From Pseudomonas sp. B21_DOA (lineage in GTDB: Bacteria; Pseudomonadota; Gammaproteobacteria; Pseudomonadales; Pseudomonadaceae): a DNA stretch of 64,000 nt. A program made the translations under genes and the position numbers. The stretch covers positions 558,001 to 622,000 of the forward strand of contig CP086683.1 of assembly GCA_030544685.1 (NCBI GenBank). Direction: 5' to 3'. Positions 9,192-18,576 of the stretch are shown here, one piece after another; positions within the stretch are counted from its first letter, which is position 1; each line of letters begins with the position of its first letter. Below the pieces are notes generated by a model. It saw only the letters and a list, made by a program, of their open reading frames with translations. It had not been told where the DNA came from and made no database searches.

Positions 9192-9626
9192 TTACTGGAA
9201 GGCGCCGCGATTTTGCGCGTTGCGCACCGACACCTGGTCGTTCAGGGTCCAGAAGTCATACAGCACGCCAATAAAGAACAACCCACCCGTCAGCAAATAC
9301 AGCAAACCGCTGATCCACTTGCCCTGATACATGCGGTGCACACCGAACACACCGAGGAAGGTCAGCAGGATCCATGCGACGTTGTACTCGATCGGCCCGG
9401 CGGCAAAGCGCAGGTCGGCTTCGCGATCCATCGCCGGGATCAGGAATACGTCGATCAGCCAGCCAATCCCCAGCAAACCGAAGGTGAAGAACCAGATCGT
9501 CCCGGTCACCGGCTTGCCGTAATAAAAGCGGTGCGCGCCAGTGAATCCGAAAATCCACAGCAGGTAGCCGATAACTTTGCTGTGAGTGTCTTTTTCCTTC
9601 ACGCGGGGTAGCTGATAGCTGTTCAT
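9192..9626 (-). CDS. TM2-domain membrane protein
   Basis: A small inner-membrane protein of 144 residues. It carries two TM2-like units: VIGYLLWIFGFTGAHRFYYGKPVTG with a following hydrophobic segment, and ILLTFLGVFGVHRMYQGKWISGLLYL with another. The G-x-x-G-x-HR(F/M)Y signature is the family mark. The start at 9626 (MNSYQLPRVKEK) is chosen because upstream in-frame sequence is unlike a protein. TM2 proteins are of unknown function in bacteria. It is divergent from the C40 peptidase gene and convergent with pyrC'. Confidence 0.8.
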   Translation of the reverse strand: MNSYQLPRVKEKDTHSKVIGYLLWIFGFTGAHRFYYGKPVTGTIWFFTFGLLGIGWLIDVFLIPAMDREADLRFAAGPIEYNVAWILLTFLGVFGVHRMYQGKWISGLLYLLTGGLFFIGVLYDFWTLNDQVSVRNAQNRGAFQ

Positions 9627-9873
9627 TAAGACCTCATTGAACTCGATAGATAAATATTCTTCATTTCTTTGTGACTTTTTTACAGGTGGCCGACGTATGG
9701 CAAATGTTACCGTTGCTAGCGCGAAACCCTTGTAGAACCTGACTTCTGTCGGACAATTGCGTACTTTTTGAGCGTTTTTGGTTCCGTAGCCGGCGGCATG
9801 AATCGATGAACGGCCTCGGAACGTCAAAAAAGCTGTTATAAAGTTGCGCGCTATCACTTACGAGCCACGCCTA

Positions 9874-10491
9874 ATGCGACCATTTTTCAAGACATGGCTG
9901 ACTATTTGCCTATTAATGCCACTGGCCGCCCACGCCACCAATCGTGAGCAACGTCTTCCCAACGTCAACGGCTTCACCCCGAAATCCCATGCTTCGGCTC
10001 CATCGAGCAAAAGCAGCAAGTCCAAGACCACCACGCTGAGCAGCAAGAGCCGCAGCAAGCTGGTGCCACCGATGGCGAGCAAGGAAAGCAGCAATGTGCT
10101 GAGCCGTGCGGTAAACGTCCTCGGTACACCTTATCGTTGGGGCGGCAGCAGCCCAAGTAAAGGCTTCGATTGCAGCGGTCTGGTGAAATATGCGTTCAAC
10201 GACGCTACGTTCGACCTGCCACGCACCTCCAACGCCATGGCCAGCGGTCACGGCGAGAAAGTCGAGCGCAAGGATCTGAAGCCGGGCGATCTGATTTTCT
10301 TCAACATCAAGAGCCGCCGGGTCAACCATGTTGCCATCTACCTGGGCAACGACCGCTTCATCCACGCACCGCGTCGTGGCAAAGCGGTGAGCATCGACAC
10401 GCTGAACAAGCCGTACTGGGAAAAGCACTACGTCGTGGCCAAGCGCGTATTGCCGAAAGAGCAACAGCAGCTGCGCGTAGTCCAGCGCTGA
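9874..10491 (+). CDS. C40 (NlpC/P60) family cell-wall peptidase
   Basis: A secreted cysteine peptidase expected to cut gamma-D-glutamyl-diaminopimelate bonds in peptidoglycan stem peptides. The 205-residue precursor begins with a signal peptide (WLTICLLMPLAAHA) and a Ser/Lys-rich linker. The NlpC/P60 domain follows from about residue 80: catalytic Cys in GFDCSGLVKYAF, His in VNHVAIYLGN, and a third polar residue in RFIHAPRRG. The start at 9874 gives the signal peptide directly. It is close to Spr/MepS-type enzymes; the exact subfamily is not resolved. Confidence 0.88.
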   Translation: MRPFFKTWLTICLLMPLAAHATNREQRLPNVNGFTPKSHASAPSSKSSKSKTTTLSSKSRSKLVPPMASKESSNVLSRAVNVLGTPYRWGGSSPSKGFDCSGLVKYAFNDATFDLPRTSNAMASGHGEKVERKDLKPGDLIFFNIKSRRVNHVAIYLGNDRFIHAPRRGKAVSIDTLNKPYWEKHYVVAKRVLPKEQQQLRVVQR

Positions 10492-10532
10492 GCTGACTGA
10501 TCCGGAAATCTGCTCAAGCAGTACTGCCCTCT

Positions 10533-10614
10533 TCGCGAGCAAGCTCGCTCCCACAGGTGAAAGCATTCCAGCTGAAGGAATGCAATTACATGTGGGAGCG
10601 AGCTTGCTCGCGAA
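10533..10614. repeat. REP pair, family A
   Basis: CGCGAGCAAGCTCGCTCCCAC is followed by the inverted GTGGGAGCGAGCTTGCTCGCG, in the gap between the convergent C40 peptidase gene and pilT. Confidence 0.9.
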
Positions 10615-10642
10615 AGGCCGGTGAGAGCACCGAAAACCTCTT

Positions 10643-11677
10643 TCAGAAATTATCCGGGGTGCGCGCCTTCTCTCGCGCATGCTCGCGGCTGATCAAGCCC
10701 TTGGTCACCAGATCCTTCAGGCACATATCGAGTGTCTGCATCCCCAACGACCCACCGGTCTGAATCGCCGAATACATCTGCGCCACCTTGTCCTCGCGAA
10801 TGAGGTTACGGATCGCCGACGTCCCGAGCATGATTTCATGCGCCGCCACCCGCCCGCCGCCGATCTTCTTGATCAATGTCTGCGACACCACTGCCAGCAA
10901 CGACTCCGAGAGCATCGAACGCACCATCGACTTCTCGTCTCCGGGAAACACGTCGACCACGCGATCAATGGTCTTCGCCGCCGAGGTCGTGTGCAGCGTG
11001 CCGAACACCAGATGCCCGGTCTCGGCGGCGGTCAGCGCCAGGCGGATGGTTTCCAGATCACGCATCTCGCCAACCAGAATCACGTCCGGATCTTCACGCA
11101 GCGCCGAACGCAGTGCGGTGGCGAAGCTGCGGGTATCACGATGGACTTCGCGCTGATTGATCAGGCATTTGCGCGATTCGTGAACGAACTCGATGGGGTC
11201 TTCAATGGTGAGGATATGGTGATGGCGATGAGTGTTGAGGTAATCGATCATTGCCGCCAGCGTGGTCGATTTGCCGGAGCCGGTCGGCCCGGTGACCAGC
11301 ACCAGCCCGCGCGGCGCATCGGTGATCTTGCGGAAAACATCGCCCATGGCGAGGTCTTCCATGCTCAGCACTTTCGACGGAATGGTACGGAACACAGCGC
11401 CGGCACCACGGTTCTGGTTAAAGGCGTTGACGCGAAAGCGCGCCACGCCGGGTACATCGAAGGAAAAATCCGTTTCCAGATTTTTCTCGAATTCGATGCG
11501 CTGGGTGTCGTTCATGATGTCGTAGATCAGATCGTGCACTTGCTTGTGGTCCAGCGCCGGCAGATTGATCCGTCGCACGTCGCCATCGACGCGGATCATC
11601 GGCGGCAGGCCGGCCGACAGGTGCAGGTCGGAAGCGCCCTGTTTGGCGCTGAAGGCCAGCAATTCAGTGATATCCAT
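10643..11677 (-). CDS. pilT: PilT, type IV pilus retraction ATPase
   Basis: PilT is the hexameric ATPase that powers pilus retraction and twitching. The 344-residue product has the full set: Walker A in VTGPTGSGKSTTLAAM, the Asp-box region TIEDPIEFVH, Walker B in ILVGEMRDLETI, the HLVFGTLHT His box, and the PilT-specific AIRNLIRE motif. The start at 11677 (MDITELLAFSA) matches homologues; an ATG four codons upstream was rejected. In P. aeruginosa pilU follows directly; here a REP and the C40 peptidase gene occupy that place. Confidence 0.96.
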   Translation of the reverse strand: MDITELLAFSAKQGASDLHLSAGLPPMIRVDGDVRRINLPALDHKQVHDLIYDIMNDTQRIEFEKNLETDFSFDVPGVARFRVNAFNQNRGAGAVFRTIPSKVLSMEDLAMGDVFRKITDAPRGLVLVTGPTGSGKSTTLAAMIDYLNTHRHHHILTIEDPIEFVHESRKCLINQREVHRDTRSFATALRSALREDPDVILVGEMRDLETIRLALTAAETGHLVFGTLHTTSAAKTIDRVVDVFPGDEKSMVRSMLSESLLAVVSQTLIKKIGGGRVAAHEIMLGTSAIRNLIREDKVAQMYSAIQTGGSLGMQTLDMCLKDLVTKGLISREHAREKARTPDNF

Positions 11678-11733
11678 AGCGTCCCTCAATTCCAGTAGAA
11701 TGCCGCGAACCTACAGACCGCCGGCGCCTCTTG

Positions 11734-12420
11734 ATGTCCACGATAGCAGACAACATCCTTCAGGTTAGTTCGCGCATCCAGGCAGCGGCCAAAGCCGCGC
11801 ACCGCGACGAAAACAGCATCCATTTGCTCGCCGTGAGCAAGACCAAACCCGCCCAGGCCCTGCGCGAAGCCTACGCCGCCGGCCTGCGCGACTTCGGCGA
11901 GAACTACTTGCAGGAAGCCTTGGGCAAACAGCTGGAGCTGGCCGACCTGCCCTTGATCTGGCACTTCATCGGCCCCATTCAATCGAACAAGACTCGCGCG
12001 ATTGCCGAGCATTTCGACTGGGTGCACTCCGTGGATCGTCTGAAAATTGCCCAACGCCTGTCCGAACAACGCCCGCCCGAACTGCCGCCACTGAACATCT
12101 GCATTCAGGTCAATGTCAGCGGCGAGGCGAGCAAATCCGGTTGCACTCCGGCCGATCTGCCAGCGCTGGCCGCGGCCATCAGCGCGTTGCCACGCTTGAA
12201 GCTGCGCGGACTGATGGCGATTCCCGAGCCGACCGAGGAGCGCGCCGAACAGGACGCTGCCTTCGCCGCCGTGCAGGCATTGCAGGCGAGCCTCGATCTG
12301 CCGCTCGACACACTGTCGATGGGCATGAGCCACGACCTCGAGTCGGCCATCGCCCAAGGAGCCACCTGGGTGCGGATCGGTACCGCGCTGTTTGGCGCCC
12401 GAGATCATTCCCAGTCTTGA
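11734..12420 (+). CDS. yggS: YggS/PLPBP, pyridoxal-phosphate homeostasis protein
   Basis: A cytoplasmic PLP carrier that keeps vitamin B6 and amino-acid pools balanced. The 228-residue protein has a single alanine-racemase-like barrel, with the PLP-binding Lys in HLLAVSKTKPAQ and the family motifs GENYLQEALGK, WHFIGPIQSNKTR and SMGMSHDLESAI. It is divergent from pilT and heads yggS-proC-yggT, the usual order. The ATG at 11734 is taken because it gives the standard N-terminus. Confidence 0.94.
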   Translation: MSTIADNILQVSSRIQAAAKAAHRDENSIHLLAVSKTKPAQALREAYAAGLRDFGENYLQEALGKQLELADLPLIWHFIGPIQSNKTRAIAEHFDWVHSVDRLKIAQRLSEQRPPELPPLNICIQVNVSGEASKSGCTPADLPALAAAISALPRLKLRGLMAIPEPTEERAEQDAAFAAVQALQASLDLPLDTLSMGMSHDLESAIAQGATWVRIGTALFGARDHSQS

Positions 12421-12443
12421 ACGTTTCCAGATAAGGACCACAC

Positions 12444-13262
12444 ATGAGCAACACACGTATTGCGTTTATCGGTGCGGGCAACATGGCGGCCAGTCTGATT
12501 GGCGGCTTGCGCGCCAAGGGTCTGGAAGCGGCGCAGATCCGCGCCAGCGATCCGGGCGAAGAAACCCGTGCCAAGGTCAGCGCCGAACACGGCATCGAAA
12601 CCTTCGCTGACAACGCCCAGGCCATCGACGGCGTCGATGTCATCGTCCTGGCGGTCAAGCCACAGGCGATGAAAGCCGTGTGCGAGGCGATTCGCCCAAG
12701 CCTGCAGCCCAATCAACTGGTGGTGTCGATTGCCGCTGGCATCACCTGCGCGAGCATGACCGCATGGCTCGGCGAGCAGCCGATCGTGCGCTGCATGCCC
12801 AATACTCCGGCGCTGCTGCGTCAGGGTGTCAGCGGTCTGTACGCGACCAGTGAAGTCACCGCCCAGCAGCGTCAGCAAGCCGAAGAGCTGCTGTCCGCCG
12901 TCGGCATCGCCCTGTGGCTGGACGAAGAACAGCAACTGGACGCAGTCACCGCAGTGTCCGGCTCCGGTCCGGCGTACTTCTTCCTGCTGATCGAAGCCAT
13001 GACCGCCGCTGGCGTCAAACTGGGCCTGCCGAAAGCAATCGCTGAGCAACTGACCGTGCAGACTGCCTTGGGCGCCGCGCACATGGCGGTGTCCAGCGAT
13101 GTCGACGCGGCCGAACTGCGCCGCCGCGTGACCTCGCCGAATGGCACCACGGAAGCTGCGATCAAATCATTCCAGGCTGGCGGCTTCCAAGCGCTGGTTG
13201 AAACCGCACTCGGCGCCGCCGCGCACCGCTCGGCCGAAATGGCCGAACAACTGGGCAAATAA
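12444..13262 (+). CDS. proC: Pyrroline-5-carboxylate reductase
   Basis: ProC reduces pyrroline-5-carboxylate to proline with NAD(P)H. The 272-residue product has the N-terminal Rossmann motif IAFIGAGNMAASLIGG, VLAVKPQ, the MPNTPALLRQG stretch, and the C-terminal AVSGSGPAYFF and VTSPNGTTEAA signatures. It lies 23 bases after yggS and 10 before yggT, with AAGGAG at 13261-13266 serving the next gene. Confidence 0.96.
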   Translation: MSNTRIAFIGAGNMAASLIGGLRAKGLEAAQIRASDPGEETRAKVSAEHGIETFADNAQAIDGVDVIVLAVKPQAMKAVCEAIRPSLQPNQLVVSIAAGITCASMTAWLGEQPIVRCMPNTPALLRQGVSGLYATSEVTAQQRQQAEELLSAVGIALWLDEEQQLDAVTAVSGSGPAYFFLLIEAMTAAGVKLGLPKAIAEQLTVQTALGAAHMAVSSDVDAAELRRRVTSPNGTTEAAIKSFQAGGFQALVETALGAAAHRSAEMAEQLGK

Positions 13263-13272
13263 GGAGCCTTAC

Positions 13273-13863
13273 ATGATCGGATTGAACACCGCAGCGGTTT
13301 ACGTGCTGCAAACCCTCGGCAGCCTGTACCTGCTGATCGTGCTGCTGCGCTTCGTCCTGCAACTGGTACGGGCGAACTTCTACAATCCGCTGTGCCAGTT
13401 CGTGGTCAAAACCACCCAGCCGCTGCTCAAGCCTTTGCGCCGGATCATCCCGAGCCTGTTCGGCCTCGACATGTCCTCGCTGGTGCTGGCGATTCTGGTG
13501 CAACTGCTGCTGATGGCGCTGACCCTGCTGCTGACCTACGGCACCACCGGCAACCCGCTGCAACTGTTGATCTGGTCGCTGATCGGCGTCACTGCACTGT
13601 TCTTGAAGATCTTCTTCTTCGCTCTGATCATCAGCGTGATCCTCTCGTGGGTCGCACCGGGCAGCCACAATCCGGGCGCCGAACTGGTCAACCAGATCTG
13701 CGAGCCGGCACTGGCACCGTTCCGCCGCTTCCTGCCGAACCTCGGCGGCCTGGACCTGTCGCCGATCTTCGCCTTCCTTGCACTCAAACTGATCGACATG
13801 CTGGTGATCAACAATCTGGCGGCGATGACGATGATGCCGGAGATTCTGCGTTTGCTGATGTAA
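13273..13863 (+). CDS. yggT: YggT family integral membrane protein
   Basis: A 196-residue inner-membrane protein made of two YGGT repeats. Each has a hydrophobic helix pair around a VxPxxxPxRRxxP-like loop: QPLLKPLRRIIPS in the first repeat and PALAPFRRFLPNLGGLDLSP in the second. Function is unknown, though the family sits beside proC and yggS across proteobacteria, as here. The ribosome binding site AAGGAG lies 6 bases before the ATG at 13273. Confidence 0.9.
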   Translation: MIGLNTAAVYVLQTLGSLYLLIVLLRFVLQLVRANFYNPLCQFVVKTTQPLLKPLRRIIPSLFGLDMSSLVLAILVQLLLMALTLLLTYGTTGNPLQLLIWSLIGVTALFLKIFFFALIISVILSWVAPGSHNPGAELVNQICEPALAPFRRFLPNLGGLDLSPIFAFLALKLIDMLVINNLAAMTMMPEILRLLM

Positions 13864-13900
13864 CCGAGTGCGTTCGGTCTGACTGACCGAGTCGCCTTTT

Positions 13901-13962
13901 CGCGAGCAGGCTCGCTCCCACATTGGAATGCATTTCAACTGTGGGAGCGAGCCTGCTCGCGA
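13901..13962. repeat. REP pair, family A
   Basis: CGCGAGCAGGCTCGCTCCCA and the inverted GTGGGAGCGAGCCTGCTCGC, about 20 bases apart, between yggT and metX. Confidence 0.9.
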
Positions 13963-14066
13963 ATGGCTGCACCTCGATCCGAAGCGAAAACGCCGGACCT
14001 GATCGTTGCTTGCCGCTAACCCCCCGGTCTTTAGACTTACGCCTCATTTCAACGAGAGCAGGGTCG

Positions 14067-15206
14067 ATGCCAACTGCCTTTCCCGCCGATTCTGTTGGTC
14101 TGGTAACGCCGCAAACCGCGCATTTCAGCGAACCGCTGACGCTGGCCTGTGGCCGTTCGCTGGCCGCTTATGACCTGATCTATGAAACCTACGGCACGCT
14201 GAACGCTCAGGCGAGCAACGCCGTACTGATCTGCCACGCGCTGTCCGGTCATCATCACGCCGCTGGTTATCACAGCGTCGACGACCGCAAGCCCGGTTGG
14301 TGGGACAGCTGCATCGGCCCCGGCAAGCCGATCGACACCAATAAATTCTTCGTGGTCAGCCTGAACAACCTCGGCGGCTGCAACGGCTCCACCGGGCCGA
14401 GCAGCATCAACCCGGAGACCGGCAAGCCGTTCGGCGCTGATTTCCCGGTGCTCACCGTCGAAGACTGGGTGCACAGCCAGGCGCGCCTCGCTGATTTGCT
14501 CGGCATCGGCCAGTGGGCAGCGGTGATCGGCGGCAGCCTCGGCGGCATGCAGGCGTTGCAATGGACCATCACCTACCCGGATCGCGTGCGGCACTGTCTG
14601 GCGATCGCCTCGGCGCCGAAACTGTCGGCGCAGAACATCGCCTTCAACGAAGTCGCGCGTCAGGCGATCCTCACCGACCCGGAATTCCACGGTGGTTCGT
14701 TCCAGGAAGCCGGCGTGATCCCCAAGCGCGGGCTGATGCTGGCGCGCATGGTCGGGCACATCACCTATCTGTCCGACGACTCCATGGGTGAGAAATTCGG
14801 CCGTGGCCTGAAGAGCGAAAAGCTCAACTACGACTTCCACAGTGTCGAGTTTCAGGTCGAGAGCTACCTGCGTTATCAGGGCGAAGAGTTTTCCGGGCGC
14901 TTCGATGCCAACACCTATCTGTTGATGACCAAAGCGCTGGATTACTTCGATCCGGCGGCGAACTTCGACGATGATCTGGCGAAAACCTTTGAAAACGCTA
15001 CGGCAAAATTCTGCGTGATGTCGTTCACCACCGACTGGCGCTTCTCCCCTGCGCGCTCGCGGGAACTGGTGGATGCGCTGATGGCTGCGCGCAAGGACGT
15101 CAGTTATCTGGAAATCGACGCGCCCCAAGGCCACGACGCCTTCCTGATTCCGATCCCGCGTTATTTGCAGGCGTTCGGCAATTACATGAACCGCATTTCG
15201 TTGTGA
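14067..15206 (+). CDS. metX: MetX, homoserine O-acyltransferase (probably succinyl-specific)
   Basis: MetX acylates homoserine in methionine synthesis. The 379-residue alpha/beta hydrolase shows the nucleophile Ser in [16 protein letters not shown], the oxyanion region [15 protein letters not shown], a catalytic Asp in [15 protein letters not shown] and His in [10 protein letters not shown]. Many Pseudomonas MetX enzymes use succinyl-CoA although annotated as acetyltransferases, so the acyl donor cannot be fixed by eye. It is followed after 7 bases by metW, its constant partner. The ATG at 14067 was chosen because the upstream in-frame sequence translates a REP. Confidence 0.95.
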   Translation: MPTAFPADSVGLVTPQTAHFSEPLTLACGRSLAAYDLIYETYGTLNAQASNAVLICHALSGHHHAAGYHSVDDRKPGWWDSCIGPGKPIDTNKFFVVSLNNLGGCNGSTGPSSINPETGKPFGADFPVLTVEDWVHSQARLADLLGIGQWAAVIGGSLGGMQALQWTITYPDRVRHCLAIASAPKLSAQNIAFNEVARQAILTDPEFHGGSFQEAGVIPKRGLMLARMVGHITYLSDDSMGEKFGRGLKSEKLNYDFHSVEFQVESYLRYQGEEFSGRFDANTYLLMTKALDYFDPAANFDDDLAKTFENATAKFCVMSFTTDWRFSPARSRELVDALMAARKDVSYLEIDAPQGHDAFLIPIPRYLQAFGNYMNRISL

Positions 15207-15213
15207 GAAAGCC

Positions 15214-15834
15214 ATGAGAGCTGATCTGGAAATCATTCAGGAGTGGATCCCCGCCGGCAGCCGCGTCCTTGACCTCGGTTGCGGTGACGGCGAGCTGCTG
15301 ACCTGGCTGCGCGACAACAAGAACGTCACCGGTTATGGCCTGGAAAACGACGCCGATAACATCGCCGAGTGCGTGGCCAAGGGCATCAACGTCATCGAGC
15401 AGGATCTGGACAAAGGCCTGGGCAATTTTGCCAGCAACAGTTTCGACATCGTCGTCATGACCCAGGCCCTGCAAGCGGTCCATTACCCGGACAGGATCCT
15501 CGACGAAATGCTCCGGGTCGGCCGTCAGTGCATCATCACCTTCCCCAATTTCGGCCACTGGCGCTGCCGCTGGTACCTGGCGAGCAAGGGCCGTATGCCG
15601 GTCTCGGAATTCCTCCCCTATACCTGGTACAACACGCCGAACATCCACTTCTGCACCTTCGAGGATTTCGAAGAACTGTGCCGCGAACGTGACGCGAAGG
15701 TCATTGATCGGCTTGCCGTGGATCAACAGCACCGCCACGGGTGGGCCAGTAAGCTATGGCCTAATCTGTTAGGTGAAATCGGCATCTATCGCGTCAGTAG
15801 TCCCCAGTTGGCGGACCACCGAGTCGCGGTCTGA
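15214..15834 (+). CDS. metW: MetW, methyltransferase-fold partner of MetX
   Basis: MetW is a SAM-methyltransferase-like protein encoded next to metX and needed for methionine synthesis in several proteobacteria; it is thought to support MetX activity. The 206-residue protein has a SAM-binding glycine motif in RVLDLGCGDGELLTWL and continues with IVVMTQALQAVHYP and TFPNFGHWRCRW. The stop is 26 bases before the next gene, so the four genes metX to rdgB probably form one transcript. Confidence 0.93.
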   Translation: MRADLEIIQEWIPAGSRVLDLGCGDGELLTWLRDNKNVTGYGLENDADNIAECVAKGINVIEQDLDKGLGNFASNSFDIVVMTQALQAVHYPDRILDEMLRVGRQCIITFPNFGHWRCRWYLASKGRMPVSEFLPYTWYNTPNIHFCTFEDFEELCRERDAKVIDRLAVDQQHRHGWASKLWPNLLGEIGIYRVSSPQLADHRVAV

Positions 15835-15860
15835 GCCAGGGCATTTGAAGGAGCACGAAC

Positions 15861-16296
15861 ATGAGTCGTCTAGCGTTGCTGTTACTCACCGCCTGCCTGA
15901 GCGCCAGCGCCGCTGGCGGCGGACGTCATCAAAGGTGAACGCAAGGAAACCTTCGGTGACGTCACGGTGCACTACAACACGTTCAACTCGACGTTCCTGC
16001 AACCGGACATCGCCAAGGCTGCCGAGCTGATCCGCAGCAAGAATCAGGGCGTGATCAATGTTTCGGTGGTCAAGGACGGCAAGCCGGTGATCGCCAGCGT
16101 CACCGGCACGATCAAGGACCTGACCAGCAACAGCATGGCGCTGAAATTCCGCCAGGTCACCGAACAGGGCGCGATCTACTACATCGCTCAGTACCCGGTG
16201 CCGCAGCAGGAAACCCGCACCTTTGAAATCAAGGTGCAGAACGGCGACAAGATCAACACCATCAACTTCAACCAAGAACTCTTCCCCGGCGAATGA
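15861..16296 (+). CDS. DUF4426 periplasmic protein (frame broken in the signal peptide)
   Basis: A small exported protein of unknown function. The reading begins [17 protein letters not shown], a signal peptide, but the frame closes quickly. The mature part continues in another frame as [22 protein letters not shown] and ends at [10 protein letters not shown]. The change lies around 15909-15920 and needs either one base removed or two added, unlike the other breaks here, which all need one added. Restored length is about 144 residues. Homologues sit between metW and rdgB in other pseudomonads. The stop overlaps the rdgB start. Confidence 0.78.
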
Positions 16297-16889
16297 TGAA
16301 CATCAAGCAGCTCGTACTGGCCAGCCATAACGCCGGCAAACTCAAAGAACTCCAGGCCATGCTCGGCGACTCGGTGCAACTGCGCTCGATTGGCGAGTGG
16401 AGCAAGGTCGAACCGGAAGAAACCGGCCTGTCGTTTGTCGAGAACGCGATCCTCAAGGCCCGCAATGCCGCGCGCATTTCCGGGCTGCCGGCACTGGCCG
16501 ACGACTCCGGGCTGGCAGTGGATTTCCTTGGCGGTGCGCCGGGCATCTATTCGGCGCGTTACGCCGACGGCCAGGGCGACGCGGCAAACAACGCCAAACT
16601 GCTCGATGCGCTGAAGGACGTGCCGCAAGCCGAACGCGGCGCACAGTTCGTCTGCGTATTGGCACTGGTGCGCCACGCCGATGATCCGCTGCCGATCCTC
16701 TGCGAAGGCCTGTGGCACGGGCGCATCCTCAACGCAGCCAGCGGCGCACACGGTTTCGGTTACGACCCGCTGTTCTGGGTGCCGGAGCGCGATTGCTCCA
16801 GCGCCGAGCTGAGCCCGGCCGACAAGAACCAGATCAGCCACCGCGCCCGTGCAATGGATCTGCTGCGCCAGCGTCTGGGCTTGAAATGA
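16293..16889 (+). CDS. rdgB: RdgB, dITP/XTP pyrophosphatase
   Basis: RdgB removes non-canonical purine nucleotides (ITP, dITP, XTP) from the pool. The 198-residue product shows the Ham1 family marks: [29 protein letters not shown], the catalytic Asp region [18 protein letters not shown] and the C-terminal [11 protein letters not shown] and ISHRARAM motifs. Two adjacent ATGs (16293, 16296) are possible starts; the first overlaps the previous stop. It overlaps hemW by four bases. Confidence 0.95.
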   Translation: MMNIKQLVLASHNAGKLKELQAMLGDSVQLRSIGEWSKVEPEETGLSFVENAILKARNAARISGLPALADDSGLAVDFLGGAPGIYSARYADGQGDAANNAKLLDALKDVPQAERGAQFVCVLALVRHADDPLPILCEGLWHGRILNAASGAHGFGYDPLFWVPERDCSSAELSPADKNQISHRARAMDLLRQRLGLK

Positions 16890-18091
16890 CCACTGATTCT
16901 TGCGCGTCGTCGCTGATCATCGGCGGGGCCGCGTCCTCGCCTCGGGCACCGCTGCCAACCCTGCCGCCCCTGGCGCTGTACATCCACATTCCGTGGTGTG
17001 TACGCAAATGCCCGTATTGCGATTTCAACTCGCACACCGCCAGCCCGGTGCTGCCGGAGCAGGAATACGTCGACGCGCTGCTGGCCGATCTCGATCAGGA
17101 TCTGCATGCGGTGTATGGCCGTGAGCTGACTTCGATTTTCTTCGGTGGCGGGACGCCGAGCCTGTTCAGCGCCGAAGCCCTCGGGCGGTTGTTGAAGGGT
17201 GTCGAGCAGCGCATCCCGTTCGCCGCCGACATCGAAATCACCCTTGAGGCGAATCCGGGCACCTTCGAGCAGGAGAAGTTTGTCGCCTATCGCAAGCTGG
17301 GGATCAATCGGCTATCAATCGGTATCCAGAGCTTTCAGCAGGAGAAGCTTGAGGCCCTTGGCCGCATCCACAACGGTGACGAAGCCGTGCGTGCGGCAGG
17401 CATGGCGCGGCAGGCCGGGTTCGATAACTTCAACTTGGACTTGATGCACGGTTTGCCCGATCAGTCGCTGGACGATGCCTTGAGCGATCTGCGCCAGGCC
17501 ATTGCGCTGAAACCGACGCACATTTCCTGGTATCAGCTGACGCTGGAGCCGAACACGGTGTTCTGGAACCAGCCGCCAGTGCTGCCCGAAGATGACACCC
17601 TGTGGGATATTCAGGAAGCTGGGCAGGCGCTGCTGGCCGAGCACGGTTACGCGCAATACGAAGTGTCGGCGTATGCCCAGGCCGGTCGCCCGGCGCGGCA
17701 TAACCTCAATTACTGGAGTTTTGGCGATTTCATCGGCATCGGCGCCGGCGCCCATGGCAAGTTGAGCCACCCGGACGGGCGCATCGTGCGCACATGGAAA
17801 ACCCGCCTGCCGAAGGATTATCTGAACCCGGCGAAAAGCTTTCAGGCCGGCGAGAAATCCCTGAGCAATGACGAGATGCCGTTCGAGTTCCTGATGAACG
17901 CCCTGCGCCTGACCGCCGGGGTCGAATCGCGCCTGTATCCGGAACGCACCGGCCTGTCGCTGGAGACCCTCGCCGAAGGCCGCCGCGAGGCCGAACAAAG
18001 CGGCCTGTTGCAGGTCGAACCGTCACGCCTGGCGGCGACCGAACGCGGCCAGCTGTTCCTCAACGACTTGCTGCAACAATTTCTGAACTGA
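16886..18091 (+). CDS. hemW: HemW, radical SAM haem chaperone-type protein
   Basis: HemW is a radical SAM protein related to HemN but acting as a haem-binding protein and not as coproporphyrinogen dehydrogenase. The 401-residue protein has the iron-sulfur motif CVRKCPYC near residue 37-44 within [18 protein letters not shown], then [11 protein letters not shown] and EANPGTFE. It lacks the N-terminal extension of true HemN. The ATG at 16886 overlaps the rdgB stop. Confidence 0.93.
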   Translation: MTTDSCASSLIIGGAASSPRAPLPTLPPLALYIHIPWCVRKCPYCDFNSHTASPVLPEQEYVDALLADLDQDLHAVYGRELTSIFFGGGTPSLFSAEALGRLLKGVEQRIPFAADIEITLEANPGTFEQEKFVAYRKLGINRLSIGIQSFQQEKLEALGRIHNGDEAVRAAGMARQAGFDNFNLDLMHGLPDQSLDDALSDLRQAIALKPTHISWYQLTLEPNTVFWNQPPVLPEDDTLWDIQEAGQALLAEHGYAQYEVSAYAQAGRPARHNLNYWSFGDFIGIGAGAHGKLSHPDGRIVRTWKTRLPKDYLNPAKSFQAGEKSLSNDEMPFEFLMNALRLTAGVESRLYPERTGLSLETLAEGRREAEQSGLLQVEPSRLAATERGQLFLNDLLQQFLN

Positions 18092-18113
18092 CTTCAGCTC
18101 AAAGGGAAAACGC

Positions 18114-18437
18114 ATGGATTTGATACTCGACCTGCTGGCCACCGTCTCCCGCTGGAGCCGCAGCAATCTCTCGGAAATCGCTCTGGCGCTGGTCGGTTGT
18201 CTGCTGGTGCTGTTCGGCGCCGACTTCAAAGGCTGGGTCGAACAACGCCTGGGCAGCATCGCCGGCGCCCTGCGCGTGCCCCTGATGGCCCTGCTCTGCC
18301 TGATCGGCAGCGGCGCCGCGCTGATCTACGCCACGCCGTGGGTGATCAAAGGCCTGAGCCAGTTCAACAACTACAGCCTGGCGCCGGTGCTGCTGGTGGT
18401 GTTAGTGCTGATCGGCGTCGTCGCCGACCGCCGCTGA
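18114..18437 (+). CDS. DUF3392 family small membrane protein
   Basis: A 107-residue hydrophobic protein with about three membrane segments: around residues 20-37 (LSEIALALVGCLLVLFGA), 53-74 (VPLMALLCLIGSGAALIYA) and 85-104. This pattern fits the DUF3392 family, whose role is unknown. It begins 22 bases after hemW and probably shares its transcript. A REP pair follows. Confidence 0.8.
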   Translation: MDLILDLLATVSRWSRSNLSEIALALVGCLLVLFGADFKGWVEQRLGSIAGALRVPLMALLCLIGSGAALIYATPWVIKGLSQFNNYSLAPVLLVVLVLIGVVADRR

Positions 18438-18462
18438 ACCCGCAAACACCCCAAAACGAAAT

Positions 18463-18550
18463 GTGGGAGCGAGCCAGCTCGCGAAGGCGTCATGACATCC
18501 AACATCATCGTTGATTGTCAGACCGCTTTCGCGAGCAGGCTCGCTCCCAC
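18463..18550. repeat. REP pair, family A
   Basis: GTGGGAGCGAGCCAGCTCGCG and the inverted GCGAGCAGGCTCGCTCCCAC bracket about 45 bases, between the DUF3392 gene and kptA. Confidence 0.88.
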
Positions 18551-18576
18551 AGTTGATCGCAATGAAAGGGAAGTTC

